A DNA stretch of 39,458 nt, from NCBI GenBank assembly GCA_946619755.1, contig CAMOMI010000005.1:1-39458 (forward strand), given 5' to 3'. Shown piece by piece: positions 39,050-39,458 of the stretch. Position numbers and translations under genes: made by a program. This stretch comes from an uncultured Clostridia bacterium (GTDB taxonomy: Bacteria; Bacillota_I; Bacilli_A; RF39; UBA660). A model generated the notes under the pieces. That model was not told the origin of the DNA and did not search any database. It saw only the letters and a program-made list of their open reading frames with translations. Numbering within the stretch: the first letter of the stretch is position 1; each line of letters opens with the position of its first letter.

Positions 39050-39458
39050 ATGAGAGGTAAATATGTAATAATATTTGTTTTTGTTGCAATATCTTTGATT
39101 GTAATTTCTTTTATTGGATTTAATGTTACTAAAAAAGGTACTTATAGTGCTGAACAATGTAGTTGTACTGTATCTGGCTATTATAGTCCTTATGATTGTT
39201 CTTTTCTTGGTCATGGCGATTGGAAATGTGTAGACGATGGTTCATCTGAACCATGGACTCCGTCAAGTTGTTCTGATGTAAATCTATGGTCTGCTTGCCC
39301 ATCTGGCAATACTTGTAGTTCTGTCGATTATTCATTTGGTAAATGTTATAGGGTAACGGGAAAAAGTGATAATACTGATAATACAGGCCCTTCTGTTCAT
39401 GGTGCTGGTTGCAATGATTTAGGATTTTACGATTCTTCAGTTATGAACCAGGCTGCTG
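39050..39458 (+). CDS. Cys-rich exported or membrane-anchored protein, cut by the window end
   Basis: The frame starts at the ATG at 39050, 2 bases after the previous stop, behind GGAGAAG, and stays open to the window end (136 codons). A single N-terminal hydrophobic segment (about 6-24, VIIFVFVAISLIVISFIGF) is followed by a Cys-rich external part (QCSCTVSGYY, PYDCSFLGHGDWKCVDDG, SSCSDVNLWSACPSGNTCSS, GKCYRVTG). There are at least ten cysteines in about 80 residues, suggesting disulfides. It resembles in style, not clearly in sequence, the Cys-rich protein at 767-2371. It belongs to the sepF-divIVA-DUF1292 run by spacing. Confidence 0.75.
   Translation, partial: MRGKYVIIFVFVAISLIVISFIGFNVTKKGTYSAEQCSCTVSGYYSPYDCSFLGHGDWKCVDDGSSEPWTPSSCSDVNLWSACPSGNTCSSVDYSFGKCYRVTGKSDNTDNTGPSVHGAGCNDLGFYDSSVMNQAA

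Overview
The window is about 39 kb of very AT-rich DNA (G+C near 30% by eye), densely packed and almost entirely on the + strand, as in a small Bacillota genome. Gene order (dnaD-nth, nusB-xseA-xseB, ybeY-cdd-era-yqzL-recO, rplM-rpsI, rpsO-pnp, sepF-divIVA) is that of Bacilli. Conserved genes read through cleanly with every visible Trp as TGG, so the standard bacterial code fits and a Mycoplasma-type code does not. A reduced, uncultured gut-type lineage of Bacilli related to Mollicutes (RF39-like) is my best guess. That is inference from gene content and composition, not from a marker tree.

Layout. 1-3.6 kb: the 3' part of a probable cyclic-di-AMP (ydaO-type) riboswitch ahead of a small membrane protein, then a two-gene unit encoding a Cys-rich repeat surface protein and a membrane-anchored coiled-coil partner. 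3.6-6.4 kb: a small membrane protein with a leaderless-looking start, dnaD and nth, then a ferredoxin (minus strand) divergent from a tail-anchored acidic protein. 6.4-10.7 kb: parC without parE, rubrerythrin, galE. 10.7-12.8 kb: nusB-xseA-xseB and tRNA-Thr. 12.8-13.1 kb: a gene-poor stretch with a possible gene remnant. 13.1-18.1 kb: unknown proteins around hisS, a two-TM protein with an external domain, and a VanZ protein. 18.1-20.8 kb: ybeY-cdd-era-yqzL-recO, including a 30-codon yqzL absent from the ORF track. 20.8-21.4 kb: five tRNAs. 21.4-25.8 kb: one minus-strand unknown, then two long coiled-coil proteins and a DUF1292-like protein behind a perfect consensus promoter. 25.8-32.3 kb: rplM-rpsI, a GntR-ABC transporter operon with its own operator, a methyltransferase, rpsO and pnp. 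32.4-33.8 kb: a cotJ-type operon with a CotJA-CotJB fusion and the CotJC manganese catalase. 33.8-39.5 kb: an L,D-transpeptidase, trmB, then sepF-divIVA running into a large coiled-coil membrane protein, a second DUF1292-like protein and a Cys-rich exported protein cut by the window end.

How the genes work together. Most of the recognised genes are housekeeping: translation, RNA decay, DNA repair and cell division. Regulation is readable in the DNA: many TTGACA-N17-TATAAT promoters, hairpin plus T-run terminators after nearly every unit (several with the stop codon inside the stem), L13 and S15 leader hairpins, and a palindrome over the GntR start site. The most interesting undescribed material is the set of large coiled-coil and membrane proteins linked to small DUF1292-like proteins. 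These occur in two places, one of them directly behind sepF-divIVA and ahead of a Cys-rich exported protein. A second Cys-rich surface protein lies at the other end of the window. Together they suggest a lineage-specific envelope or division apparatus, but its function cannot be read from sequence alone.
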